Assembly: GCA_928212115.1 (NCBI GenBank)
Contig: CAKMRJ010005412.1
Span: 248,373,932-248,437,931 of the forward strand
DNA from: Lactuca virosa
Lineage: Eukaryota; Streptophyta; Magnoliopsida; Asterales; Asteraceae
Direction: 5' to 3'
DNA: 64,000 nucleotides
The translations under genes were made by a program, and so were the position numbers. The notes beneath the pieces are model-generated. The model did no database searches and had not been told where the DNA came from. It saw only the letters and a list, made by a program, of their open reading frames with translations. Below are positions 1 to 11,483 of this stretch, in pieces; the first letter of the stretch is position 1, and each line of letters opens with the position of its first letter.

Positions 1-310
1 GAACGGGCGAAGGCACCAATGTCTGCCCGTTTATGTATGTTAGTATATGTCGGGCTAAGGTCCAATGTCGGGCAAGGCCCAATGTAGGTTTATATGTTTC
101 CAGACTTCGGTCCGATGCCGGGGAAAGCCCGAGGAATGTTGTATGCTTGATGTCTTCGTGATTCTTGCATGTGCTTGTTATACATGTTCCGGACTTCAGT
201 TCGATGCCGGGGTAAGCCCGAGGAATGCCTATATGTTAGGTTATATGTTTCCGGATTTCGGTCCGATGTCGGGCGGGGCCCGAGGAATGTTTATAGACCC
301 TATTTTATGT
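1..310 (+). repeat. LTR tail with short tandem repeats
   Basis: Three imperfect copies of a GC-rich motif (core CCGATGCCGGGG then CCCGAGGAATG) lie near 103-143, 194-229 and 256-291. The opening GGGCGAAGGCACCAATGTC resembles 8958-8980 in the solo LTR at 7541-9381, so this is probably the end of a related LTR cut by the window edge. The 82-aa open frame across it reflects the repeats and is not a gene. Confidence 0.5.
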
Positions 311-1117
311 TAGTTTTTTTACAAGTAATATGATCGTTTTTTTAAAGGAAGTTGTTTTCCTATAACTACCATATGGCAGTTTTAGGACAGGAAGTTAGTT
401 TCTGTTATATGATCAATTTCAGATTCATTTTGGGTACAGATTTTCATAACACCTTCTTCATTCTCCATTTCTAGAAAAACAGTGAGTTTCATCCGATTAG
501 AGATTTTGAGTGTACCCTCGAAATGCTTTAATCTGAAAGTGTTTCACAACTCTCACTGATCCAAGTTTATCTATATCCCGTTTCTCTAACATCTTAGTTA
601 CTTTAGTAAAATGTGAATTTGATGCTAATCCACGAAATTGCACATTGCACCTTATTGGTCGGTTAGTGAAGCGTGTGTGGTTAACCGGCACACTAATATG
701 GACTAATGACGGATGGAAATGGGTAGCTCGTACATTATCGTTGATTAATGGAGCGTGTGTGGTTAATCGGCACATTGATTAGATGATAAAGGACACTAAG
801 AGTACCAAGCTAATTTGCATGGTTATTCACACCTTGTTTGTGATCCTCAGTATCCAAGTCACAAACTTGAAGGGCATAATCGAGATTAAACATATCATTG
901 AAAAGTTCAATGAATCTCAAAAAATCTAGGAATTTCATTTAAAACCTAATTCATTTAAAATTTCATTTTCATGGTGGAATTGGTAAATCGTCATTTACAT
1001 ACCTTCAAATAATTTGCAATTGGATTACGGCATCCCTCTTCCGAATTGTGAATTATTTTGTTGGGTCCTAGCCTTAATATTTATTTGGGTGTTATATTAA
1101 TGATTTAATCAACTAAC
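311..1117. other. Unassigned, possible 5' LTR/leader of the copia relic
   Basis: No coding frame is supported. A motif containing GCGTGTGTGGTTAA is repeated at about 671 and 753. The stretch ends directly before the gag-like frame, so it may be the LTR or leader of that element, but I see no clear primer-binding site. Confidence 0.3.
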
Positions 1118-1900
1118 TTGAATTTTCTCCCCTTATATATGTCAAGTTCAGACATTTATGGTCTTCCACACGCCTTTGGAAAAAGCTTTCCTTCTGAAGA
1201 TGATCTTCCACGTGTCAATCAAGGTGAAAGATCATTCCCCTCTTCGTGCATTGGTGGAACTGGAAATCATACTTCTCTTCCTCCACCTCCTCCAGTAATT
1301 CTCTCTGACCCACGTTTTCGTCAAATTGAAAAGTTCAAGGTCACTCAAGCCCTATTGGCATGCAAACATCGAGATGGAAAGTCTGTATGTGAACACGTCT
1401 TGAAGATGAAGTTGCACATTGACAGGTTGGGAATGTTGGGTGTCGTTTTCCCAAGGAAGCTGGCTGTTGACTTGGTTCTTCAATCACTTCCTGAGTCGTA
1501 TAGTCAGTTCGTTAAAGACTACTATATGATAGACCATGACGTGACCCTTATTGATCGACATATTTGCTAATTGATGTTGAAGCAGCAATGCTTTGTCGCA
1601 TTGGTCAAGAAAATTTGATTGAAAGATCTACCTTCCAAATTTCCATGGACATAGGAAATGACAATGTTGATAGTCCAGAAATGATTTCTTCTCCTAAGGG
1701 AGAGAAATTGGCGAAGGTCAAAAAGTTTGAACGTAAGAGAAAGGCCAGTTCTGAGATAGTTCCACGTGTTACTCCTAAAGAGTCCATTTGTTTCTACTGC
1801 CAGTTGAAGGGACATTAGAAGCGAAGCTGCCCTGACTACCTGAAAGATCTAAGAGATGGTAAAGTCAAATTGTGTGACTATACTTCAGGTAAGTTCATTA
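1118..1900 (+). pseudogene. Ty1/copia gag relic with CCHC zinc knuckle
   Basis: The first frame (1118-1570) contains gag-like text such as KMKLHIDRLGMLG and LPESYSQFVKDYYM, typical of the UBN2/copia gag core. The frame then shifts near 1560 into 1564-1818, which leads into a nucleocapsid zinc knuckle at about 1789-1840: C-x2-C-x4-H-x4-C (CFYC...GH...C). The residue after the His, normally Trp, is a TAG stop. KDLRDGKVKLCDYTSG then follows, as in copia gag. One frameshift and one nonsense codon make it dead. Family assignment is established knowledge applied to visible motifs. Confidence 0.8.
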
Positions 1901-4190
1901 TCTAACTCTATTAAGTTCCTATTTATAGATTCTTATTACATGATGTGTTGATCACATTTTGATGTTTTGTAGGATCGAAGAAAAGGAAGAAAGCTTAAAA
2001 GAAAAGTAAGTTGAATCTAATCGTGAAGAAATGGATTGCGATCGCATGGTTCAATGATCAGATTTTTGGAGCTGCTGCTTAGGAGTTATGATAGATTTCT
2101 TAGGATCGAATATAAAGAAACATAGTTTTCATATGTATTTGCATTGTAAGGACACGTTTTCCGCACTTTATCAATAAAATGAACTGTTTGTTTTATCTTG
2201 TTGTTTCCTTGAAATGGCATTTATGAAAATTGGTGTTTATATTTCTATTAATAGCAATGTTGAAAATGGAATTGATTCTTAGTTATATCGCTTGTGGAAG
2301 TGTCATAATTTACCAAATAAGGAAGGATTCTCATCACACAAGTTTCAATTGGACAGAAACTTGGAATCTTGCAATTCGAATTGTGTGATGCATGAGAATC
2401 TTGATCTTTAGTAAATTGAGACTAATTCCTTGTTCACATGTATATGTGAGTCAAGTGAAGAACTAAAGGATCTAGTACACATTGATGTGCACTAGTCAGA
2501 TCCACCACAAAGAACGATAAGACTATTCGTCATGATTTACTAAAGTTTTAGTGAATATGGTTATCTTATATGATTAAGTATAATTCTGATACTTTGAAAA
2601 AGTTTCAAAGCATAGCCGAACGAATAAGAAGAATCAATTAGGCAGAAAGATAAAAGATTCTCCAATCTAAAAGGAAAGGAGAATACTTTGGTATCGTGTT
2701 TTATGATCATCTTAATGGTTATGGAACCACATCACAATTGATCCTCTAAGGACACCTTAATGCATTTATATGACTAAGAAGATGAATCCGGAATTGTTGA
2801 AATGGTTAAATCAAGAAGGTGAGTCATACTTCGTTCCAAAATCGAGTTTAGAGTTATACTCTTCGTTATTTCAAGTAGTACCTTGAGTAATGTATTCTAT
2901 ATAGGTTTATAACACCTCATGAAATGTAGAGTAGAAATGTTATCTTACTCTTGCACATTTGAAATTGGTAGTTGTAATATTTGGATAAAACAAATACCAA
3001 CTAAGACCAATTGTATGAAGTGTTTTCTTGATAAGAAGCTGCACTAACTCTTGAATATTTGAATCTTATATGTCAAGAGGTCAGTGGGAGTCTTGATAAT
3101 CTTGAAAAATTTTAGGAACTAATCAAGGATAAACCTTTTAGTTCTCACTAGCACACGACTTGAGGTGTGTGACCTATCGTGTTGACATATTCTTGTTTTT
3201 ATGCTCATTCCAGTTAAGTTGACTATGCATGTGAGTTCTATGAGTTCTTATTTGATTGCATAAGGCAAAGCACCTTGATCTGTGAAGGTACATTGGTCAG
3301 TATTGGTGACTTGATCAATAACCTGGAAGCACTGGTAGGCCCTTGTGCTACCGGATAGCAAGAAATTGAGATTAAGCAAGTTCAATCCATATGAGTTTGA
3401 ATTTGTCATAAACCTTGTCTTATGATAGTGGTTGGAAATGACAAATCCACATGGATATGAACACATACACCATAAAATCTAAGTGGCAATAGGTTTCTCT
3501 CTACTTCATGAAAATAATTATGAGAAAAACGCTTTCACTAGTAGATTTTAAAATGATTGATAAATATCATTAGAGTTAGCAGTTGTGACAATTGCGTTCT
3601 CAAATTCGAGTATGATTAAGGCATCCATTTTCATAGTTCGAATTGTGAGAAATGGCAAAAGGTTTGAACATTCGGGACTTGTTGCTATAAGTTCAGAAAG
3701 GTTTAGACACACACATAAGCTATTTAATGAATGGTGTATGAGCTTGAGAAGTCTAGATAAAGACTTATTGAAGCATCTCATATTAGAAATCTGAACTTTT
3801 GGTAAGAAAGTCAATAGGTATTGATTTCTAGAAGTCCAGCTGATTTCTGGATACATGTCAAAGCTAGTGGGCGCATAATCGTTATGCTAGTAAGAATATA
3901 ATTATTATGCTGGTGGGAGCATAATCATTATGATGAGTGTTGCAAGTTAGCAATGTTATTTATAGGAAACAAAGTTTTCAATTTGCAAAGTTGCAGAGTT
4001 TGAAATTTGTTTCACTATAAAAAGGGAGAGGGTACTCTTACTTCATTTCTAATCTAAAAGTTTAGATTGAAGTATTAATCAAACTTAGTCATGCGCATAT
4101 ATGAATATCAGGTTGAAATGTTTCAACATTGGAAATTCTATATATGGAAATATTATAGCAGGAGACTGGTCAAGTATCATGTCTCTATGT
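1901..4190 (+). mobile_element. Degenerate interior of the copia relic
   Basis: No open frame of useful length remains on the plus strand. It lies between the gag relic and an RT-like trace, so the order is that of a copia element, but protease and integrase cannot be read. Minus-strand frames here (for example 3548-3856) have no recognisable content. Confidence 0.45.
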
Positions 4191-4280
4191 AAGACATTGT
4201 GAATCGAATCCCATATGTTTCGGGTATAGAATCGATTGCACATGCTATAATATTCACTCGTTCTGATTTTCCAAATGCCC
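4191..4280 (+). pseudogene. Copia reverse-transcriptase trace
   Basis: The plus frame from about 4201 reads RIPYVSGIESIAHAI then FTRSDFPNA, the decayed counterpart of the conserved copia RT/RNase H segment around R-I-P-Y-x-S-x-x-G-S-x-x-Y-A-x-x-x-T-R-P-D. Flanking sequence has no long open frame. It supports a single copia relic from about 1.1 to 4.9 kb. Confidence 0.6.
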
Positions 4281-5150
4281 AGGGCATTAAGAGGGAAAAG
4301 GACTAGAACTTGATATGACTAAAGTTGTTAACAACTGTCAAGGACAATATGAGGTTCGCTAAAGATTGGTTGCTTGTGGACAGTTGGAAGTATAGTAATA
4401 AATGGACCGTATTGATGTAATTCTGAATAGATAGGATTCTGTTAAGAATAGATGTCAAATGGCAATATATAAATGTTTCCATTATGGGAGTTGGATATTA
4501 AGAGTCTATATATAAGTTATAAACTTTTATGCAAGAAAGATGTTAAAAGGAATGTACTTTGAATATGAGACTTCGCTTCCATGGATTGTTTTTTTTAACA
4601 AATCTCCAGTGGAATGCTTTGTAATATCGTTGGCAAAGTCTCTGTGACTTTGGTGCCTTGACATTTCAAAAGGATTATTGCGTGAAAGTTTAGACTATAA
4701 TGCATTCTAGAAGTGGCAAAAATTTGGTATTCTTACACTTGTAATAAGGATTTAGAATTGTGAAATGAGTATAATTAAGCTCGGGATGATTGCAGTGCAC
4801 ACACCGTTTGTTTAGCCTGGGATGTTTATACTTTGATATATATTTGACAGATGCTTATGATATTTTGAGATACACGACGTATGATTTTTATATGATGTTT
4901 GATAACTATGGTTTTTTTAATGCTTTAAAATAAAATTTTTGGACTGTATATCTTCGCATATCACAATATGGTGCTTTGTATACAGGGATTCAAAACTGTG
5001 GAATCATTTAATCTAAGTTACATTAAATATGTTTACTAAAAATATTTAAAAGCGTTTGAATCTAAGAGGGAAATAATTTAAAAATCAAAAATCAAGATTC
5101 AAAATTTCAAACCACTATCCCGAGTTATCCTCAAGATTTATTCTAATAAT
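4281..5150 (+). mobile_element. Copia relic 3' part and possible LTR remnant
   Basis: AT-rich sequence without coding potential. The part near 4820-4990 looks LTR-like by position and composition only; no second LTR copy was found in the window to define ends. Confidence 0.3.
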
Positions 5151-5213
5151 ATTTATGATCTTTCATAAATTGAAACTTAAAACTACAACAATATCTACCC
5201 AACGGAACATACA

Positions 5214-5468
5214 ATGGCCGTCAGCGACGCTACCCTCTCCGACATCGTCTCACTGTTTAACCGTTTCTCTCCGGCATCGCCTTCTCAGGCAATTCCCCCT
5301 CTATATCTTTCGCATGCGGTTTCTCCCTCGCCAGCCTACGTCACTGCCTATCTTGCGTGGCCAGTAGCCCTAATCGGATTTTCCTTCTCCTTTCTTAAAG
5401 TCTCCATTGCATCTTGTTCTTTAAGTGCTTCACTCCAAGTTAATATTTGGTGTCTTAAAGTTAAATAA
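5214..5468 (+). CDS. Unrecognised 84-aa open frame, possible gene fragment
   Basis: An ATG in CAATGGCC context opens an 84-aa frame (MAVSDATLSDIVSLFNRFSP...) that is more GC-rich and codon-like than its AT-rich surroundings. It is rich in Ser, Pro and Ala, with a hydrophobic stretch at about residues 41-62 that could be a membrane segment. A second frame (5155-5367) overlaps it. I do not recognise a family. It may be the first exon of a captured or decayed gene; downstream (to 6680) no matching exon is visible. Confidence 0.3.
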   Translation: MAVSDATLSDIVSLFNRFSPASPSQAIPPLYLSHAVSPSPAYVTAYLAWPVALIGFSFSFLKVSIASCSLSASLQVNIWCLKVK

Positions 5469-5469
5469 A

Positions 5470-6681
5470 AAGGCATGAAGTGATAAAGATATATCTCATA
5501 CTCAAGTACTGCACACTGCACAATGCATTACCTAGGTAACCAATAAGTTTTTTTTATTAAATTAATATCATATTAACTGATTGTAGTTACTTTTTTGCTT
5601 CATTTTACATTCATATTTTAAACTAGAAATTTAAGATATGGTTTATATAGGAGGCTTGCTTCATTTGTGGATAATTCAGAGTGTACTTGCAACGAACATT
5701 TTGGTATTGATAAATCTATTTTTAGCTCCATGTTTTTATTAAGTTATAAATTTCAATGTTTGTGAGTAGCGATAACTAGTATAGACATTGCATACCATAA
5801 TTTATTTTCTAGTTTCATCATTAAGCCCCCATAATATAGAATTCTAAGTCCGAATTATAATGATCAAAGTTGTAATTTTTAACATATTTGGAAGGCAAGT
5901 TATTTGTTGGTTTATTTATTTGTATACATTTATGATATTAAATTGCTTACCTTTTCAATTGCAAATTAGTTCGTATGTTAAAAATAATAATTATATAGAA
6001 GATAGTCGGTCAAAAAGCAAAATACAAATAATGAATTAGCTTTCGAAGATAGGAAAATATTGATTAATTCGATATTGGTGACAAACTATTGTTAATTTTG
6101 GCCATTATGAAAAAGGTTATGATTATAGAAGCCAAAAAATCAACGCCACACATCGTTTTCATTATTATCAACTCAAAGAATCCAAATTTGCTACTTTAAA
6201 GATGAACTCATGAATAAACCAATATTCAGTCATGTATAGTATAATCACATTGGTCCATTTTCGGTATTCTTTCGAAACCCCACTTTTCTAACTAGATCGA
6301 TGACAATATTTAAAAAGGAAAAAATTAAAAAATAGTCTATGTGTTTTATTAGAACTCACAAATTCTATTTTTTTTAATATAAATGGTCATTTTGATTTTT
6401 AAAAGTTATATGAATGGTCCTTAAGCCTCATAAAATTACTATATGTTGAACCAGGTTGTCTCCATCATCAATTTGGGTTTTTCAATACTTGACCGTGAAG
6501 ATAGACAAATGTTGCTACATATTTACAAGGATTGGTTAAATATAAAATGATCGATGCCTTGCACTTTCAGAAATTATCGGAATGTATTCTAATTTCAGAA
6601 ATCATTGGAATCAATTGCAATTTTAAAAATTGGTGAAATAAAAAACGATCTAGGCTTCCAACAATCCAGCGATGTATATCA
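5470..6681. other. AT-rich intergenic DNA, nothing recognised
   Basis: No open frame or repeat structure that I can support. It ends at the Helitron. Confidence 0.5.
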
Positions 6682-7085
6682 TCTATTCTAATAAATGAAA
6701 AAAAAAATTGTCACATGTCACACTCTTATTCAATTTGCCAAATGTTATTTTCTAGTTATTTTGAATTAATTTTTTTTTCACATGTTGTTTTATGAGTTTT
6801 TTTATTTTATTAAATTTCACATAATATTTTAATGTAATAATTGCAAGATATATTGTAATAAATGGATATCAATTTCATTAATGAACTTACCTTCTAATTT
6901 CAAAATTTCCAAATTAAAGCTAATTAATTTCTTTTGTTTATTTATTTAAATTATTTGTTTAAATTTAAAAGATAAAAAACATTCCAATTATAGTAATAAT
7001 TTATTATTTTTCTTATTTTGACCTTTATATTTAACTTTTTTTTTAAAAAAAATTAACTCATGTAATACATGAGTCTCACAACTAG
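6682..7085 (+). mobile_element. Non-autonomous Helitron, about 404 bp
   Basis: The 5' end is TCTATTCTAATAAATG preceded by A. The 3' end is CTAG (7082-7085) followed by T, matching the Helitron CTRR terminus and A/T insertion rule. A hairpin ACTCATGTA/TACATGAGT (7056-7064 and 7066-7074) sits 7 bases before CTAG, as expected. No Rep/helicase is encoded. A diverged copy in opposite orientation lies at 36481-36883. The rules are established; the calls are read from sequence. Confidence 0.75.
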
Positions 7086-7391
7086 TATAGTTATGTATAA
7101 ACGTTTGATACCATACCAAGAACAAAAATAATTTAATTAAAAAGATTTTGAACACCGAGTAAGTATATAGGCTAACCATTAAGCCCGATTTGGTTTTCCC
7201 AAGAACTAGAGCATCGAAAACGACGTTGCTTGTGAGCAGGAAAATCGGAACCGGAGGATCAGGGGTACCATGGTTTTAGACATCTGGAACTAGAGCATCA
7301 AAATGCAGGTGGTGGAGATCGGAAACGACGACACTGGTGAGCGGGAGATCAGTGATGCATGTGAGGGGGGGTTCATGTTTGATATCTCAAT
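7086..7391. other. GC-richer transposon-like flank
   Basis: The part from about 7200 contains repeated text (AACTAGAGCATC at 7204 and 7290). Sequence of similar style follows the MULE on its other side (10525-10680), so the MULE probably inserted into an older element. No gene supported. Confidence 0.35.
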
Positions 7392-10300
7392 GAGTAAATT
7401 ACACGAATCGTCCCTCGTGCAATTGCTAATTTTCACGTTTAGTCTATATTTTAAAAAATTAACTCAAATCGTCCCTCGTTAGTTTAAAACTTACACGCTT
7501 CATCTCTCCGGACATAAAAAGACCATTTTTTCTTTATTTATGTAACATCATGTTTCGAGAAGTTTCTTATTTTAGGATTACAGACAATAAATGGATCAAG
7601 TAAATGTCTTGGGCTTCAAGGGAATATGGTTTAGACCTTGTTGGATGTGGATAATATTGGTTATGTGATCCAAGCTCTTGGTTTGTGTTTTAGAGTAAAA
7701 GGGTAAAATAGGAAAATTAATGTTTCAAACTTATTTCATGAATTAAGGATTTTAGTTCGGTATGTTTTAAGTCAAAAGTAATTAGATAGGATTGTGGTGC
7801 TCTTCAATACTTTTATGTGCATATAAAGAATGTCGAAAACAGAGTTGAAACGAAGAAGTTATGGTTGTTTAAAGTTGAAGTGGAAATTGGGGATTTTTGG
7901 ATTACGCGGGGGGTAACGGGTTTTAATGTATTACGCAGGACAGATCAAAACCCTAAATCTTCGATTTTGAGCCATATTTAAGGGCTCTAACTTATGGGAA
8001 ATCCTCTCATTACCAGCCTCCATCACCTAAGATCATTCCTTGAGAAACCCTAACCTCCTATCTCTTGTTCTTGAGCCTTTGCATCATTTATGAGCTTATT
8101 TCTCCATTGGAAGGTTGAATCTTGAAGAGCAAGGTGGTGGCAAATTGTATAGAAGAAGAGTTCGAGTATAGATCCAGCAAGATTACATCATTCCTTGGCC
8201 CTTGTGAGTAAAAAGTTTTTAACTTGCTCATTGGTTTCATAGATCTAGCTAATTGTCATATTTGCCACTTTTTAGTCATTTTAGTGCATAAAGTTTAGAT
8301 CTTGAAATTTGTGACTTGTTATGGATAAAGTTGGAAACTTTATCCATCTAAACATCATAATGATTCAGATATGAAGGTTGGAGACCTGGACTTAATGGAT
8401 TAAGATGAGAAAGATGCATTTTTGGTCCCTTTGAGAATTAAAGACTAGATCTTGGTTGTTTGGACCATCCTAATGGATAAAGTTGGAAACTTTATCCATT
8501 ATGGAGTTATTAAGAACCAGATATGAGCTTTCAGTGAAAGGTCTTAATGAAATAAGTGCTTAATGTGAGTATTAGAGCTTAAGGCAGTACGACGTGCGTA
8601 ATCCAGGCTACTCCCCGCGTAGCCTGTTGGAGGCTCGTTTTTTTTTGGATTAAGGCTCTACGCCCAACATAGAGTTAGAATACGCAGCGCTTAGGTCAAC
8701 AAAAGGTTGAACGTTGATTTTTTGACTAGTTTGACTTTTGGCCAACTGTGAGGGGTTTAAGACTTTGAAGGGCAAAATGGTCTTTTGCCCAAATAAGGGT
8801 TAGCCTTGATATTTTGGACTTGCTAAGTTGGAAAAATTACCTTAATTGTTAATTAGGGTTGTTTTGGATATGTTTAGTGTGAGGAACTTTTGGTAGAAGT
8901 AGCTCGAGTGTGACTATTCTCGACTACCGATTGAAGTGAGTCTCTTCACAGTATTTGCGGGTCGAAGGCATCAATGTCAGCCCATTGATTTACGTTTATA
9001 GGATGCTAGTTATATGTGTGACTCTTGCATGTATTGAATGTGTTGGGCGGGGCCTATTGCATGTAACTGACAGATCTGTACCGCGTGGGACCGCCCGATG
9101 CTGGGTTGGGCCCGTTGTATGTATTGTATGTGGTATTTCAGGGGACTCACTAAGCTTTGTGCTTACGGTTTATGTTTAAAATGTTTTCAGGTACTTCTGG
9201 TTTCAAAACGAAGGGTTCGACTTAATCGCACTACATTCCTAGAGATTTATTTTGTACTGAATGTTTACGAAGTACTCTAATGTTTTGAATATTTTTATGT
9301 TGATCGTCTTTGAGATGATGAATGAAGAGTTTTGACTTATTTAAAAATAAAAATTTTACTCGTTATTTTTGGGACGTTACAATTTATTTCATCTTTAATT
9401 TATTTTATCTAGTTATTAACTATTTATCAATTAAAATAAATGTTTTAATTAAATATATGGTCCCTTCACCATTGTCATTGACCAACACCACCACCAATCC
9501 ACCACTATTGGGTTCGATTTTTTGGGTTTACAAGAAGAAACTCGTGAAAAAACAGTCGGTGATCCCTTCACAATAAACCTTCAACTAGAAATAATGAAAT
9601 CAGGGAGCAAACATGCAACTTGAAAGAAACATAATCCCAATTCAAAACTATCCAGCAACATGAAAACAAGAAATAGCAGTTGGCGGTCGATGGTGGCTTT
9701 AGGTGCATTAGAAAGAGGCGGGGTATAGTGGATGGTTGGCGGTTAACGATGGCTTTCAAGGTGCAAATCGGCGAGGTTTTTATCATGTTGAGCGATGAAG
9801 ACATTCTTTCTTCTCTCTTCTACATTCGCAACATGTGCACCACTATCACAGATCTACATGCATGTGCGCCGCCATCGCCACATGTGCACCACCATCGTTA
9901 CGCCAAACCCTAACGACCTCTTGTTTTTTCGGAGAGAGGGTAGTGGATTTGCACTCCGACGAGAGGGTTCCTTAACCACTCCTTATCATTGAATTCTTCC
10001 AATGCTCCTACTCCGCCAAAGAAGCAACCGAAATCTTCGTTTTCAACTTGTTGATCTCCCCTTTGTAGTACCCATCATCACCCTAAAAACGATGGGCTAA
10101 TGTGAGAAATACAGTGAAAAAGAGACACTACTGCAAAGAAGAAAGAAGGTGTGAGACATATAGTGAGAAAGACACGGTGGTAGTGTCGGATTTTTACTTC
10201 GGGGGGAGATATAGGGTATCTCTAGATCAATGGGGTGGGTGAGTAGGGGTGATAGATTTAATTGTTTAAAAATATTAATAAATGTCTCTTTATTAATAGT

Positions 10301-10515
10301 TTATGTCATTTTCTTTTTTATTATTAATACAAAATAAAATAGTAAGGTTAACATTTTATGTCATGCAAAAGATGAATTGTGCAAATTTAAACTACTGAAT
10401 GATGAAGTGCGCAAATATAAAACAAACAAGGGACGGTCCTAACTAAATTGTTGAAAATAGAGATTAAACATGTCTTTTGGCACATGCACAAAGGGACAGT
10501 TCTTGTAATTTACTC
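7392..10515. mobile_element. Mutator-like element split by a solo LTR
   Basis: Terminal inverted repeats GAGTAAATTACACGAATCG (7392) and CTTGTAATTTACTC (ending 10515) are flanked by 9-bp duplications TATCTCAAT (7383-7391) and TATCTTTAT (10516-10524), 7/9 identical; 9-bp duplications are typical of Mutator. Without the LTR at 7541-9381 it is about 1.28 kb and encodes no transposase. Open frames at 9322-9992 are of low quality and unrecognised. The same TIR family occurs at 24351-24652 and 53480-56452. Confidence 0.75.
7541..9381 (+). mobile_element. Solo LTR (1841 bp) with 5-bp target duplication
   Basis: It begins TGTAACATCATG and ends GACGTTACA, flanked by ATTTA on both sides (7536-7540 and 9382-9386), so ends and duplication are exact. 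There is no internal retroviral-type coding, hence a solo LTR. A TATA-like CATATTTAAG lies at 7974-7983. It contains two near-perfect 27-31 bp hairpins (8321-8347, 8471-8501). By resemblance it belongs with the LTR relics at 1-310 and 62770-63815. Confidence 0.85.
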
Positions 10516-11483
10516 TATCTTTATTGTTTACTTTGGTGGCGTAGAGGAGTTTAGTTGCTCACGAAGAGGGGTGGACCGATGGTGAAAATGAGGAGAGGGA
10601 GTGACGGTTTGGAAGGATGGTGAAGGGATGGTCTTATTGGGGGTGAGGATGGGATAGGGGTGTTTGTAGGGGTTTTATTATTATTACTTTTTTAGATAAA
10701 ACTAAAAGAATGTAAAAATATAATAGAAAAGATATAACCGTATTATTACTTTTTTAGAGATCAACCACATAAATTTTAGAAACCACAAAGACTATTTGTA
10801 ATAAAACAAATTAAGAAAGAATGATGTTATAATTTTTAGTAAACCATAAAGACCATTTACCAAATTTTGTCGATTAAAAAAACTCATTATTTTCGTCCAT
10901 AATAAATTAGTAAAACTTGTAATCTCAAAATAATTTTATTGAATGAATATTAGTTTCTTCATAGCTTAGCTAACAGCCGAAGTCATATTGTTTAAAAATT
11001 ATTAATTAGATCTACTTTATTAGGGTTTGTTTATTACTTACGGGAGATTTAACATTCAAGACCTAATTTATTAGGGTTTGTTTATTACTTACGGTAGATT
11101 CAAGATTCAATCGAACATGAAACCAACACCGTCGAATGAAAATCTTATGGAGGAACCAACACCGTCAGATGAAGGTTACTAGCTTTTATTTTTTTTAAAC
11201 GGTTACACACGCACCCACTATCCTACTAAATCTACACATTTTGTCTCCAACAAGACTTGAACTCTCAATATTTGGCTTAGGGGCACATTTCTTTCAACTT
11301 CTAATGTCGCTTGGTTATAAGCATTTTGGAGGATGAAAGGTTACTAATGTGATTACATATTAGAACAAGATCAAATTTATTATGGGTTCGACATGGCACT
11401 CTCTTTTAATGAGATGGTTGATGCGTTATTTATAATCCGTCTTTATTTATAAAAGGATTTATAGCAATTAGGGACTGGTACAC
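10516..11483. other. Intergenic, with a short direct repeat
   Basis: An imperfect repeat of about 50 bp (core TTATTAGGGTTTGTTTATTA) occurs at about 11020 and 11071. A shorter repeat with CAACACCGTC lies at 11126 and 11158. No gene seen. Confidence 0.4.
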
